64,000 nt of DNA, from the NCBI GenBank assembly GCA_027704905.1, contig CM051020.1, positions 3,123,599-3,187,598 on the forward strand, in the 5' to 3' direction. Shown piece after piece: positions 46,301 through 59,413 of the stretch (position 1 is the stretch's first letter; the number at the start of each line of letters is the position of its first letter). The DNA is from Muraenolepis orangiensis. Its lineage: Eukaryota > Chordata > Actinopteri > Gadiformes > Muraenolepididae. The notes beneath the pieces are model-generated. The model searched no databases and was not told the origin of the DNA. It saw only the letters and a list, made by a program, of their open reading frames with translations. A program made the position numbers and the translations under genes.

Positions 46301-47316
46301 GTCCGGACAGATTTTATTTTACCGGACAAATTCGAAACTTCAAAAACCGTCTATATTACAAACGCAACTATAATGTACACCTCAAATCAATTTGACCATT
46401 TAATGAACAACAAAACGAACAAGAACGATTGAGCAAAACCTCGTTAGCCGCAAAAATCGAGGCTATTTCAAAACACCTGTAACATCTGTAGTCCGTTTTA
46501 ACATAGGCTACAAGGCATCACATTTACCCTGTAGGCTACCAGGCTACTTTTTGCTTTCTCCTTAATTTCATTGTGGCAAAGTCCTCTGCTGCCGAGCTGA
46601 AATCAAAGGTGTCTAATGTGTCTTTGCAGCTTGCAATACGCATAAGTCGCATCACTCTCCTCCTCCAGACGACTCCGCAGTGATGTTTTCAAACCATTCT
46701 GCAGGGAGAAGCCCCTCTCTGCTGGTCGCTTGACACGGGCAGAACACAGGCCCTTTAAGCCAGTGTGGCCCAGTCGGGGTACAGCTCGCTGAACTCACAA
46801 ATTAGCACTTGGCAAGCTGTCGCAAACATTAAACCCCCATAGCCGTGGAGCGGCCATCACTGCACCTGCATCTCATCGGGCACGTCATGAGAGGAGCGGC
46901 AGCTGATTGGTCACTTCATTCGGTCACCCTTCCGGGGGGAGGGGCAGTAATAAAGCTGTCAAAACTCAAATGTCCAGGATCTAAGTTTAGTATGAGCATT
47001 ATTAGCGGACATTTTGACCGGTAGGTTTTTTAATTACCGTTTTTTTATCATTTTTACCCGCTAAAACCAGTAAATACCGGCTAACGGAAATCCTGATACA
47101 TATATATACATACACACATATATATACACACATACACAGTTAAAGTGTTGACTCACCATTTACTTGGAATACCCCAAGAAGTAGCAGAGACAATTGCAGC
47201 GCCCTAGACAATAAACAGCAGTTTCAAGTCAACCACGATACCTATTGACGAGCTGAATGGAGTTAATGTTAACGCATAGAAAATTACCTTATTAGAAAAC
47301 GCACAGCAGCAGCCAT
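43395..47316 (-). CDS. PQ-7: large secreted Gln/Pro/Val-rich repeat protein, 954 aa
   Basis: Exons are 47288-47316, 47157-47203 and 43395-46183 (2865 nt, in frame). Leader MAAAVRFLIR + ALQLSLLLLGVFQVN. The mature start is AYRTGLAEKLGSQQGLVQTP, then RRQQQPLYRPQQLQQ, PRSYMPQQQWQQ and the module SFGPQLLEKLAEMLQPSLGC, which aligns with the Cys module of PQ-1. Several dozen copies of a 42-nt repeat coding PPVFVPQKQQQEEQ follow, punctuated by LLGEVASLLNPPDPSEIF modules. The C-terminal PVSVPQKKQQQ repeats end LYLRWLQLGMCFS. A donor (gtatgt) inside the last codons and an acceptor at 43313 would replace the last residues (MCFS) by a short tail. Exon 2 and 3 are separated by an intron with a hAT insertion. 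It is probably an extended extracellular matrix-like polymer. The function is not known. Confidence 0.8.
46264..47095. mobile_element. Nonautonomous hAT-like element in PQ-7 intron 2
   Basis: About 830 bp with imperfect inverted ends caagggtttccgctagg and ccggctaacggaaatcctg. It lies between CA/TA microsatellite halves, so the 8-bp duplication cannot be read cleanly. PQ-8 lacks it in the same intron. There is no transposase. Confidence 0.65.
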
Positions 47317-48244
47317 GGCTGTGGACAGATACTGCAGTGACTCTGGAGCAGCAGCTACAGCTCCATTGAAACTAGACTTTCTTAATACAGAACCAAGTCA
47401 GCTCAGCTGTTTTCAAAGTACGTCCAATCACATTCTTCTCACTGATTGGTTCGTAACAAGGTGCAACTCAATCCTAATCACAGTCCCTAATTAGTGGGGA
47501 GAGCTTCTAGACATTCTGTCCACTAGAGGCCAACACACTTCCGTCTGATTTAGTTTGTTTCTCAAAGAATGTTGGATTTGCGGCAACTTCAAAAAATAGC
47601 CATAAATAGATGTCCAGACACATGCATCACCCTGTACAAAGTGAATGAACTGGGGTCATATTCACAAAGCATTGTAACTTACCACTCAGAGGTCTCCCAA
47701 ACATCCCTAGCTTCGAGTTTCCTCTTGAAACCTATTCACAAAGGCAACTACCGGATGGGGAGTAATCTTAAGCTAAGAGACCAGTCAGGGTTTACCTCAT
47801 TGCTATGGTAGTGTCATGTTTGATAAACAAGCTTATTTCCAATGGCCACAGTGATTGGCTGATATAGATCAGCCAATGATATATGGTATGTCACTCTGAC
47901 TGAGCAAACATGCTGCAAAATTGAAAAAGGATTGTTATTGCCCTATCCTCAAAATAGGCCAATATATCCATTACTCCGGACCTAAAGAAGCATTAAGTGT
48001 TCATATATTTTTTAATAAAAACCAGTGTCTGATTCTGAGCTACTTCTGAGCTATTATTTAGTTTACTACTTTCATCATTTCAGGGGACATTTCAGCATAC
48101 ACCTTGGTGCTTGACATTTTGATTCCTACCTATTAATATGACTACAGGCTGCATAGTTATCTGAAACTGGATGATGGTTCCACGCTTTAGACATTGTAAT
48201 TCAATTACAAATGTGCTGTCCACTTTATAATAGTCAAGAAGTTT

Positions 48245-48720
48245 GTTTAAGAATACAAGTTGTACGACCCAGTAAGACAGGTACAACGGGTTGATAACTA
48301 AAGGGATTTAATATTAAGAAACAGTCATAATGCTGTAGAGGAGGCAGGAGTGGGGGACGAGGGCTGTGGCACGCAGGATCGGCATCAGGCAGGCGAGGGT
48401 CGTAGAAGGCGGGATTGTCAGGCAGGCAGGGGTCCTAGAAGGCGGGATTGTCAGGCAGGCAGGGGTCCTAGAAGGCGGGATCGGCGTCAGGCAGGCAAGG
48501 GTAATCGGAGGCGAACACGAACTGGATAGGAGAATGTGGGAAAGCAGGTAGGCGGAGCAGGGACAACGATCTGGCAGTGTGTGGTTGAAAGGCTGGGGTT
48601 TATGAAGGGGAGATGGCAATTGAATGATTGAAGCGATTAGCAGGAAAACAATGTATATGCTGAAGCTAAGAGGGAAAAGCAGAGCCAACCAGCTAGAGAT
48701 CTCCAATAGGCATGACAGCT
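48245..48720. repeat. Repeat with 36-40 bp minisatellite
   Basis: Three to four copies of ggcgggattgtcaggcaggc, then aggggtcctagaa, at about 48375-48505, within a block absent from the paralogous region next to PQ-8. The sequence style resembles LTR-type repeats of teleosts. No TG..CA ends are confirmed. Confidence 0.5.
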
Positions 48721-49086
48721 GGTAGACAATTACCAGTACTAAAGTAGGCTACCACTTGCTACCTTCACACTATAGAAATGCAAGTACTTTAGCCTCCACA
48801 CACACTACCTTTAATGCAATATCTGGCTAATTATAAATCCAAGTTTCCCCACATGGTGACGTTATTAAAACATGACTTGGTAGCTCCCATACCAACACAG
48901 CATTTGATGTCAACATGAGTCGTGGCAAATTAGAAAGCTTAGTGACATTTTTAATTCATTTGGCGTTGAGGGACGACTCAGTCAGTTAAGTGGTGGGTAA
49001 ATTGCATAGTTATTTGCACATTCATAACTTAACATAAATGAACAGATGTATATGCAGATAGTGTTTGTCATAGTATCATTTCAGGC

Positions 49087-49190
49087 AGGGCTACAGTAGC
49101 TCCGTCTGTTGGGACTTGGCTTGGCAACCGGAAGGTCGCCGGTTCAAGTCCCTGAAACACCTGGGCACTGCAGAGGTGCCAATGATCCAA
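49087..49190 (+). mobile_element. SINE head fragment
   Basis: Box-A-like tagctccgtctgttgggact and box-B-like gccggttcaagtccctg. The body is truncated. A longer version is at 58441-58650. Confidence 0.65.
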
Positions 49191-49689
49191 ATTCCATTAA
49201 GTAAACTCTGTTGTGGGATTTTGTGCTTCAATGACAATGACTTAACCACCATGTGTCTACTTATTCATTCATTTAAAGTGACTGATGGATAATATGTACA
49301 TCACCTGTCAGGTCAGTATTTATTTGGGTAACGATTATGTTCAGTTTATAAACTTTTGATAAGTTTGCTTTATTTAATGTTTTGGTACGAATTATCGGTT
49401 ATTGGAATTGAAACTCAAAATACATTTTGCATGAAATAACTTAAATAGTAGTTTACCCTGACCACTAAGGAAAAACTGATAAGCTTCCAGTGATTTGAAA
49501 GCCTTGAGACTCTTTCGTGTCTATCCCTGGCGTGTCGATCAGTGTAAATATCACTGAACAAACGAATATCATATCACTCTGAGCTCCCGCTGTTTAGTTT
49601 ACTTGTACTTTTTACTTGTCTTTTTTTCTGCACTTTTCTTGTATATTTAAGTAACTTTCTAGTACTATAGCAAGTAACACTCTTGGAAT

Positions 49690-50592
49690 TACTGATCAAT
49701 ACAACCACATACAACGCAACAAAGGACTGGGACTGGGAGCGGGGGGAGGGGAGCCCATACCCCGACCGTAAGCAACAACACACGTGCCCACAGGAGAGGG
49801 TCCCGTACAGCCTACTGGTTAGGACACGCCGGAGGGGATGGAAACCAGCCCTACCGAGCATTCTCCTCGCCAACATCCAGTCTCTCACAAACAAGTCCGA
49901 CGAACAGCGAGTTTTGCGTCATGATTTTTACGGAAACGTGGCTGTCCTCCGTGATTCCTGACAAAGCAGTGCAACCACCGGGATTCTCCTTGTTTCGGAC
50001 CGACAAAACAGCGGAGTCCACAGGGAAGAACAAAGGTGGGGGCGTATGCTGCTTGGTGAACAACAGCTAAGTGAGGGCGACGAAACGGGATGGTGTGAGG
50101 ACAACAGCCTCGCACTGAATGTCAGCAAGACTAAGGAGCTCATGGTGGACTTCAGGAGCCACCGGGGAACCCACTCCATCAGCCTGGACGGGACACCGGT
50201 GGAAGTCGTCAGCTGCTTCCATTTCCTTGGGCTACAGATTTCCAATGGCCTGGACCCGGTTCAAGGATTGTTTTTATCCACAGGCAGTGACCTACTGAAC
50301 TGCCGAGTGCTGGTAATTTTTTTAACATTACACTTACTTTGCTGGACTTTCTGGACTCAGTTACTGCACTGTATTCATGATGCTGCTGCACTACTGGCAC
50401 TTTAAGATTTTTGTAAAAAACATGTACATATATATTTAGAACATGTACATATCCTCTTCTGTATGTCACTTTGCCATGTTTTTTATTGTATACATTATTT
50501 TATTAATGGTATTGGTGTAGATGTATACTGGGAGGGAATGAGCGTTACAATGTACCAGTTGCATTTGGCCAATAAAAAATATCTTGAAGCTC
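49690..50592 (+). pseudogene. Internally deleted LINE (Rex1/CR1-like)
   Basis: The start of an endonuclease ORF is visible (RRGWKPALPSILLANIQSL, TNKSDE), then FRTDKTAESTGKNKGGG-like sequence in another frame. At about 50065 it jumps to the end of a reverse transcriptase ORF (LNVSKTKELMVDFRSHRGTH, VVSCFHFLGLQIS). A 3' UTR follows, ending ggccaataaaaaatatc. The RT core is missing. Confidence 0.7.
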
Positions 50593-51488
50593 AAATCTGG
50601 AAAAAGTGTTATTTTGCCATCCTGTCAATAGGTACGCATCTGGAAGTGAAGTCGAACCGTTATCATACGTTAGTTTAGAAGAATATCTAGAACTAGCGAC
50701 TTGATAGTTTTTACATATTCAACGACTAGAAAATCACACCATCATTTATGGATAAGGTAACAGGACCTATTGCCAACCGTAAAAAAGAAAATGACGTCAT
50801 TGTTGATTAAGAAACATCACTTAACCACATCCGGGTTCCCAAGACTTAAATTCAAAAACACAGGAAGGACAAGGAGGAGCAGAGATGTGTGCCCCAGATT
50901 AATACACAAACAGTTTAAAGGAAGGTCAACTGTTTAATATTACAAACTAAAATATTAAGCACTCTTGCCAATAAAAAGACACGGGAATCATACCGGTGAC
51001 TTTTTAGCTCACCGCCTCAGAGCGCGAATCTTACAGCAAGGTTTGTTTTAAGAGAACACATTAGAGCAATATATTGAAAGTAAATTAAACTAGGTAATGA
51101 AGGTAGATGAGCGAGTCATATATAGAGTTGTAGAAACTGGTATTGGTTATAATTATATTCCACGTATTTTCAATTGAAACCATTGTGGAAACACAATAGT
51201 CAATTTTGAAACTGCCAATCTAGTCAGCACGTCAGAGAACGAAGAATGACAGTAAGTCATGTTCAAATGACTTGGAAATTGACACTCAAATGAGCGGCCA
51301 ATTTGATAACTGCTGGCATGCGTACTCAATAATAAACAGCATTTCAAGTAGTCCTTTATTATTTTTCTGTGGACTGATGTCAGTTGGTCCCTCCAGTGTT
51401 CAACCTGATGCAAATAAAAATATAGTCAGTGACTGAAACAAATGGTTAGTGACAAATGGAAACCTTGGAGGGTTTTACATAGTTTACA

Positions 51489-53382
51489 TTAAGAGAAACA
51501 CATACCCAATTGAAGCCATCTCAGGTACAACTGTTGTAGGGACGCTTGGCCAGGTGGATTCACTAAGACTGGCTGCTGCTGCTTTTGAGGCACAGAGACT
51601 GGCTGCTGCTTCTTTTGAGGCACCAAGCTTGGCGGCTGATGCTTTTGAGGTTCCAGAGGCAGAAAGATGGGTGATGGATCAGGCGGGTGCAACAAGCTTG
51701 TTACTTCACCTAGCAGCCTCAAAATCTGCTGCTGAGGCACAAAGATGGGTGATGGATCAGGCGGGTTCATCAAGCTTGTTACTTCACCTAGTAGCCTCAA
51801 AAGCTGCTGCTGTTGCTTTTGAGGTACAAAGACTGGCGGCTGCTGCTGCTGCTTCTTCTTTTGAGGTTGCTGAGGCACAAAGATGTGTGATGGATTAGGC
51901 GGGTTCAGCAAGCTTGCTACTTCACCTAGCAACCTCAAAACATGCTGCTGCTTTTGATGTTGCTGAGGCACAAAGATTTGTGACAGATCAGGCGGGTTCA
52001 GCAAGCTTGCTACTTCACCTAGCAACCTCAAAACCTGCTGCTGCTGAGGCACAAAGACTGGCGGCTGCTCCTCCTGCTGCTGCTGCTTTTGAGGCACAAA
52101 GACTGGCGGCTGCTCCTGCTGCTTTTGAGGCACAAAGACTGGCGGCTGCTCCTCCTGCGGCACAAAGACTGGCGGCTCCTCCTGCTGCTGCTGCTTTTGA
52201 GGCACAAAGACTGGCGGCTCCTCCTCCTGCTGCTGCTTTTGAGGCACAAAGACTGGCGGCTGCTCCTGCTGCTTTTGAGGCACAAAGACTGGCGGCTGCT
52301 CCACCTGCTGCTGCTTTTGAGGCACAAAGACTGGCGGCTGCTCCACCTGCTGCTGCTGCTTTTGAGGCACAAAGACTGGCGGCTGCTCCTCCTGCTGCGG
52401 CACAAAGACTGGCGGCTCCTCCTCCTGCTGCTGCACAAAGACTGGCGGCTGCTCCTCCTGCTGCTGCTTTTGGGGCACAAAGACTGGCGGCTGCTCCTGC
52501 TGCTTTTGAGGCACAAAGACTGGCGGCTGCTCCACCTGCTGTGGCACAAAGACTGGCGGCTGCTCCTCCTGCTGCTGCACAAAGACTGGCGGCTGCTCCT
52601 CCTGCTGCTGCTTTTGGGGCACAAAGACTGGCGGCTGCTCCTCCTGCTGCTGCTTTTGAGGCACAAAGACTGGCGGCTGCTCCTCCTGCTTTTGAGGCAC
52701 AAAGACTGGCTGCTGCTGCTGCTTTTGAGGTTGCTGAGGCACAAAGATGGGTGATGGATCAGGCGGCAAGCTTGCTACTTCACCTAGCAGAGGTTGCCGT
52801 TGCGGCGGCAGGTAGAAAAGTGGCTGCTGCTTTTGAGGCTGCTTCTGAGGTTCATGAGGCTGCGGAGTCACACAGCCAAGTGGCAGCTGCATCATCTCCA
52901 CCAGTTTCTCCAGCAGCTGGGGCCCAAAGCTACGTGGCTGCGGCACATGGCTAGGAGGCTGTTGCTTTTGTTGAGGCTGCTGCCACTGCTGTTGGGGCAT
53001 ATAGCTACGAGGTTGTTGCTTTTGTTGAAGCTGCTGCTTATAGCGAGGAGGCTGCCACTTCTGTTGAAGCTGCTGGGGCCTGTAGAGAGGCTGCTGCTGC
53101 CGCCTCAAAGGCCGCCGTTGTGTTTGCGTCTTCCGAGGAATGTTGTTGCGTTGCAGGGTGGGTATCCATTGCCTCTTCTGTGGAATGGCGCTAGCTTTCT
53201 GGGGCCCAAGGCTTGGCTGTTGGGGAGCGGATCCGGGCTGCTCCGGAACAGCATAGGACTGGTATATAGGGGTTTGGACTAAACCTTGTTGAGAGCCAAG
53301 CTTCTCAGCCAACCCAGTCCTGTAAGCTGTTTGACACATGGTTTAATGCATTTTCAGGTCATTAGTTACACATAAAGACATC

Positions 53383-53418
<36 letters not shown>

Positions 53419-53596
53419 GTTAAAGTGTTAACTCACCATTTACTTGGGATCCCCAAAGAAGTAGCAGAGACAGTTGCAGCGCCCTAGACAATAAACAGCA
53501 GTTTCAAGTCAACCACGATACCTATTGACGAGCTGAATGGAGTTAATGTTAACGCATAGAAAATTACCTTATTAGAAAACGCACAGCAGCAGCCAT
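51489..53596 (-). CDS. PQ-8: secreted Gln/Pro/Val-rich repeat protein, 637 aa
   Basis: Exons are 53568-53596, 53437-53483 and 51489-53326 (1914 nt, in frame). Leader exon 2 reads ALQLSLLLLWGSQVN. The mature start AYRTGLAEKLGSQQGLVQTP and LLEKLVEMMQLPLGCVTPQ closely match PQ-7. There are about 20 PPVFVPQKQQQEEQ-type repeats and four LLGEVASLLNPPDxSxIF modules at the C-terminal side, ending LYLRWLQLGMCFS. If the gtatgt donor (boundary 51506) joins the acceptor at 51404, a TGA follows immediately, giving LQLG as C-terminus. It is a paralogue of PQ-7 with fewer repeats. Confidence 0.8.
53383..53420. repeat. TA/CA microsatellite in PQ-8 intron 2
   Basis: (ta)n followed by (ca)n. It is orthologous to the split microsatellite flanking the hAT in PQ-7. 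Confidence 0.9.
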
Positions 53597-54834
53597 GGCT
53601 GTGGACAGATACTGCAGCGACTCTGGAGCAGCAGCTACAGCTCCATTGAAACTAGACTTTCTTAATACAGAACCAAGTCAGCTCAGCTGTTTTCAAAGTA
53701 CGTCCAATCACATTCTTCTCACTGATTGGTTCGTAACAAGGTGCAACTCAATTCTAATCACAGTCCCTAATTAGTGGGGAGAGCTTCTAGACATTCTGTC
53801 CACTGGAGGCCAACACACACTGTGATTTAATTTGTTTCTCAGAGAATGTTGGATTTGCGGCAACTTCAAAAAATAGCCATGAATAGATGTCCAGACACAT
53901 GCATCACCCTGTACAAAGTGAAAGACCTGGGGTCATATTCACAAAGCATTCTAACTTACCACTCAGAGGTCTCCCAAACATTCATTTGAGAGTTTCCTCT
54001 TGAAACCTATTCAAAAAGGCAACTAAGGGATGGAGATCAATCTTAAGCTAAGAGACCAGTCAGGGTTTACCTCATTGCTATGGTAGTGTCATGTTTGATA
54101 AACAAGCTTATTCCCTATAGCCACAGTGATTGGCTGATATAGGATGCCTCTCTGTCAGTAATTCCATCATAGAAATATGATAGAAGGAAGTATGTTGCCA
54201 TGTTCTAATAAAGATTAAAAAAAAAGTGTTACTGTCACTGATTACACACGACACCAAGAATAATATAGGCAACTGACTTGTCAAATTCAGCTAATTGTCA
54301 GCCTCTTACATATCTGCCACCTCCCCCTAACAATTTGCCAGTATGCAAGTAAGCAAGCTAGAAGAACCATTGCTAATGGTAACACAAGTTTAAGAGTTTC
54401 TCATAAATCAACAAGCTGGGAGCTACTTTTAGCCTTGAGAGGCTTTGTGAATATGGCTCCAGGCTTGGAAAATCAAAGCCGATAAAAAGCAGCATTCAGT
54501 GCTATAAGCACTAAACCATGGGTTATTTATCATAGATTCATATCTGTGAAACAAGTTAAGTGGCAATACAATGACATGCAATACAATTAATGTTAATCTC
54601 ATTACTGCTGTCTGATGGTGGTGCAGGCTTTGAATCATGGGTCACTCCGACTCAGCAAACATGCTGCAAAATTGAAAAAGGATTCTGTTATTGCCCTATC
54701 TTCAGCTTGCACAAGATAATGGTAGTGTGTGGCTGAATCCTGTTCCTCAAAATAGGCCAATATATCCATTACTCCAGACCTAAAGAAGCATTAAGTGTTC
54801 ATATATTTTTAAATAAAAACCAGTGTCTGATTCT
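53597..54834. other. PQ-8 upstream flank
   Basis: The PQ promoter block, as in PQ-7, with CCAAT at about 53725, then non-coding sequence. No gene is seen. Confidence 0.5.
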
Positions 54835-57800
54835 GACTCATAAAGGGTCCCCATGTCTTCTGGAATAGCTCCCCCTTATCCTTTAGAAAATAAGTGCGCC
54901 AAAGGTGTTTTAATTTTCTATATTCCCAAAAGACGTAGATAATTGAACCAGTATATATATTACAACGATGACATCTGGAGGATGAGTTAGGATACATCTT
55001 ACTTAAACGAAGCGGGTGAGGTACAACCGGTGCATAAATTTGTAATTCTGTTAAATTATTTTATTACAAGACAATGAAGTGAGACATTCTGACACATCAC
55101 TTAGATCACATCCAGACTCTCTTAAGTGGGGCCATGGAACAATGGCCCCACTTTTATGATGATCTAACAGGACCCTGTAAATCAAAGACATTTTCCCTTT
55201 TATTGAAATAGAGTTTTTCAGAATTTCCTCGATGCTTGATAACCCCAAGGATAACTGTCCTGTCCTTACCAGTGCGGTAATCAAATTACGAATTTGTAGG
55301 TATTTGTAGAAATCCTGTTTTGGAATTCCAAACTCTGACCTTAAATTCAAAAGATCTTGTAGGTTGTGTTTACTGTAATCCTTCCACCCCGCAAACAGTG
55401 ACTTTCCGATTGAGGGCGGATTAGAGGACAGAGGAGCAAGCATAGAGATTATGGCAAAAGACCCATAATATTTCTTCACATCTCGCCAAGCCTGAAGGGT
55501 GTTAGGGTGTGATATTTTGCATAGTGCATTAATGTTATTAATAAATGTTATAGATGTCAAAGGGGTAGGAAAGCAAAATTCTTCTTGAATATCTGTCCAA
55601 TGAGCAGTTCTGTGAATTTGTACCCAATCAATTAATCATTAGACCCTTTGTCTGGGCAGCCCAGTAGTACAGCTGAAAGTCTGGAAGTCCCAATCCACCC
55701 TTCTCTTTTGGTTTAGTTAAAGTTTTAAGAGCTATTCTGGGTGAGTAATCCATAAAGAACTTATCAGTTTCTTTATGGATTTAAAGAATGCCTTATCCAA
55801 ATAACAGGGCAGTGACTGGAATAGATAGCTAAATTGTGGCAATACATTCATTTTAATTACGTTAATTTGTCCGGGAAATGAGATGGAAAGCAAATTCCAG
55901 TGATCTAATTCTTCCTTGACCTGAAGCAGCGGGGCATAGTTTTTATGGAATAAGTCTTTAAGTTCAGGAGACACATTAACCCCCAGACACTTAAAGCCGC
56001 CCTGTGCCCTGTGCCCCGTCACTAAGTGTACTAGAGATTGATGAGTTCAGTCAGTAAGTAAATTTTGCAGCCCGATATCCTTCCAAATGTGTTAATAAGA
56101 TCCAGCACCACTGGAATTGATCTCTCTGGGTTAGTTAGATACAAGATAACATCGTCAGCATACAATTATTCTCTTTTTTTCCGATGTCAATACCGGATAA
56201 CTCTCTACTGGCCTCTGCGAGGGGTTCAATAGCCAAATTAAATTAAAAAAGATGACAGTGGACATCCCTACCGATAACCTCTATGCAGGCCAAACTTTTC
56301 AGAGAGAGTGCCGTTTACATATTTGACCTTGTGGATTGCTGTACATAGACTTGATCCACCCTATACATTTATTACCCAAGTTAAATTTCTCCAAGACAGA
56401 AAATAAATATGACCACTCGACCCTATCAAACGCTTTTTCTGCATCAAGCGATAGTACCAACGCTGGTTGCCCGTACAGAGCCGAGTGGTCAATTACATTC
56501 AGTAGCCTTCCAATGTTATCTGAAGCATATCCACCCTTCACAAAGCCAGATTGATCAGGATTAATAAACTGGGGCAATACATCCTCCAATCTATGAGCAA
56601 TCAACATTGATATTATCTTAAGAGAGCAATGAAATTGTACGGAATGAAGAACATTCTGCGATGTCCTTTTTATGTATCAATGATATGGCAGCTGTCCTCA
56701 TAGATTCAGGAAGGAGGAAGGATCCCATTCTCGCAAAAGTCTGCCAGCATGGGCATAAAAAGTGGCTCAATTTGGGGGCAAAAAGTTTTAGAAAATTCTA
56801 CAGAATATCTGTCCAAGCTCGGGGTTTTTCCTGAAGGAAGTGACTTAATTGCTTGCAACACCTCCTCTGAAGTGAACGGAGAGTTCAACTATTCTCTATC
56901 ACCTTCAGAAATTGATACCTTCTCTAAGAACATGCGTATATTTAATTCTGAGGGGTTTTCTGATGTGTACAGCTGTGTATAAAAGTCAAGAAATTAAGAT
57001 TTTAGCGATTTGATGTTGTATCTCAATTGGCCTGTTGTATTGCGTATACATTTTATTGTACGATCAGCATGTTCTTTTTTAAGCTGATAAGCCAAGAGTC
57101 TGCTAGGCTTACTTCCATACTCGTGATAGTGCTGTCTGCTGAAGAACAAACGTTTTTTTATGTGTTCAGTTTGAATAAGATTGAGACTAGTTCTAACACC
57201 ATTTAGCTTCCTCAAGTTCTCATCTGTAGGCGATGGTTTATGAGATTGCTCCAGATTGACAAGCTCCTTTTGAAGTTGTTGCAGTTTGTTTGGTAGCAGC
57301 CTTTTCCTTGCAGATGTATAGGAGATCAACTGTCCTCTCATCGCAGCTCTGGCTGCATCCAAGATTACTGCAGGAGAAACAGGGGAGGCTGCATTCTCCT
57401 GTCTATATTGGTCCAGCCATTGTCTGATATTGCTGCAGGCTTCAGTATTTGTGAGAAGTGAAGAATAAAATCTCCAATGCTTTAATTGGTGTGTTGAGGA
57501 AGTGAGAGTTGGAGATCAACTGGAGAATGGTCTGATATAAGGATAGGACCTAAGCTACATGAGATGACAGAAGAGAGGCGGTCCTGGGGTAAAAATAAAA
57601 AGTCCAACGAGAGTATGTTTTGTGTCTGGCTGAATAAAAAGTGTGGTCTCTAATTGCAGGGTTAAATTCTCTCCAGACATCAACTAAACCTGCGTCATCA
57701 GAGGCCAGATTTAAAGCATTCGAAGCATTAGGATTTGACATTAGAAGTGAGGATTTATCCAAATTACAATTACAATTAAAGTCCCCAGCAACTATTCCAA

Positions 57801-58125
57801 ATTATTATGTTGACTAACTAATGTAAGTATATCCGTCATAAATTTGGGGAAGTCCTCATTTGGTGCATAGATGTTAAACAGTGAGAGTTCCTGACCATAA
57901 AGCATGCCACAAATATAGTACATATCTACCCTCACAATCACGGTGTTGCTCCTTAAATGGAGGAAGACTTCGTGAATAAGTATTGCCGTTCCCCTTTTAT
58001 TGCTTGTAAAACTGGAAAAGTAAACCTGTCCTCCCAGTCTCTCTTGAGTTTTTTGTGCTCCTCATTGGACAGATGAGTTTCCTGTAAGAATGCGAAAGCA
58101 GCCTTTTCTTTCCCATCTCCAATGG
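54835..58125 (-). pseudogene. L1-like LINE ORF2, 5'-truncated and decayed
   Basis: Minus strand. The endonuclease remnant has FLQETHLSNEEHKKLK (about 58060-58110). This is followed by an EN/RT linker (57550-57762, 56994-57362), RT fingers with LPSGKTPSLDRYSVEF (56706-56888), and QSGFVKGGYASDNIGRLLNV with LSLDAEKAFDRVEWSYLF (56299-56607). The catalytic LYADDVIL lies near 56141-56168, the thumb region at 55732-56022, and the C-terminal region at 55051-55560. Several frameshifts and stops separate these. The insertion interrupts sequence that is continuous, with other insertions, at about 48030-48710. Confidence 0.85.
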
Positions 58126-59332
58126 GCATGACCGTTTGAAGACAGTTACCAGTACTGAAGTAGACTACCACTTGCTAGTGGTAAACTTGCTAAGTACTTT
58201 AGCCTCCACACACACTACCTTTAATGCAATAGCTGGCTAACTATAAGTTTCCCCACATGGTGACGTTATTAAAACATGACTTGGTAGCTCCCATACCAAC
58301 ACAGCATTTGACGGATGATTCAGTCAGTTAAGTGGTGAGTAAATTGCATAGTTATTTGCACATTCATAACTTCCAGTATTTATGCAGTTTGTACTTCAGG
58401 TGCAATAAGTCGAAGCAGAGAAATAAAGTGTGTCATAGTATCGCTTCAGGCAGTGCTGCAGTGGCTCAGTCTGTTGGGACTTGGCAACCGGAAGGTCGCC
58501 GGTTCAAGTCCCCAAAACATCTGGGCACTGCCCATCTGGGCAGGTGCCCTTGAGCAAGGCACCAGACCCCTACACTGCTCCCAATACTAGGATGGGTTAA
58601 ATGCAGAGAAAATTTTCACTGTGTGCACAAAATAAGATTAAATCCTCCAGTTTTAAGGCAACTTTGACAGAAGGTATTTTGAACAGAGCAGAAGGCGTCA
58701 GAAGAGTGCTGCCATGTTGGCTGCCATGTATCTCACTAGCGAAGCAATAGTTATCCCACCACCAATAGAAGACAGCGATGGGTCAAACGGGTGCAATCTC
58801 AGCTCACATGTCATGATCCAAGGATCTAAACTCCGTTAAGTCCTGTTTGATTTTGTGCTTCACTGACAATGATTTAACCACCATTTTTCTACTTATTCAG
58901 TCCATGGTGTAATGTTTGTTCTCCTTTAAGGCTGCCTTTCTTAATTGAATGCATGGAAGGGTTTTAACAGACTCCAGCTTAAAGTTTCATAGATGCTAGT
59001 TTATACAATCATGCTTTGGGATGTATAGCGCCCACGTTATGTCATGAATACCGAATTCATGGAATGAACCCACTTCCCTCAACATCCTGCCTTGAACACC
59101 AACATAACTGTCCATGTTTCTGACTCCTGTTGTCCTACAAAAGCAAGACAAAAGATATGTAATAGTCAATTTTTTTATTTTGCTGTAGACTGACGAGTTG
59201 AGGCCAGTAGAACCATGACACTGCAGGACCTGTAATGTGATTAACCTGTAGCAAATTTAAATCTTCAGTTAATACACTTCAGCAAACAATCAAATTGTTG
59301 CACCTTCTTACGTAGCTGTATTATATGCCACC
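58126..59332. other. Non-coding flank between LINE and PQ-9
   Basis: 58126-58440 matches 48700-49080. A SINE follows at 58441-58650. 58651-59150 shows no gene. The probable terminal exon of PQ-9 (minus strand, acceptor cattacag ending at 59230, AATAAA near 59175) lies at the right end. Confidence 0.5.
58441..58650 (+). mobile_element. tRNA-derived SINE
   Basis: Box-A-like gtggctcagtctgttgggac, box-B-like gccggttcaagtccccaa, body with cttgagcaaggcaccagacc, end near aataagatt. Confidence 0.75.
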
Positions 59333-59413
59333 TCAAGAGAACTTACCCTCGTAGCTAGTGGGCTGCTGCTGGCTCCTGTAGCTAGTAGGCTGCTGCTGGT
59401 AGCTAGACTGCTC

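Larger units (their letters stand above)
47317..49560. other. PQ-7 upstream flank
   Basis: The PQ promoter block (CCAAT at about 47440-47450, CAGCTG about 47402) is followed by non-coding sequence shared with 53600-54150 and 54660-54830. No gene is seen. Confidence 0.5.

Noticed and set aside
43395..47316. Zona pellucida (choriogenin) gene with N-terminal PQ repeats
   Set aside because: No ZP domain, trefoil or furin site follows the repeats; only the composition is similar.
48366..48551. Small ORFs over the 48.4-kb minisatellite
   Set aside because: Frames are generated by the short tandem repeat; no start context or homology.
51914..52954. Plus-strand Ala-rich ORF opposite PQ-8
   Set aside because: Same reason: antisense shadow of the Q/P repeats.
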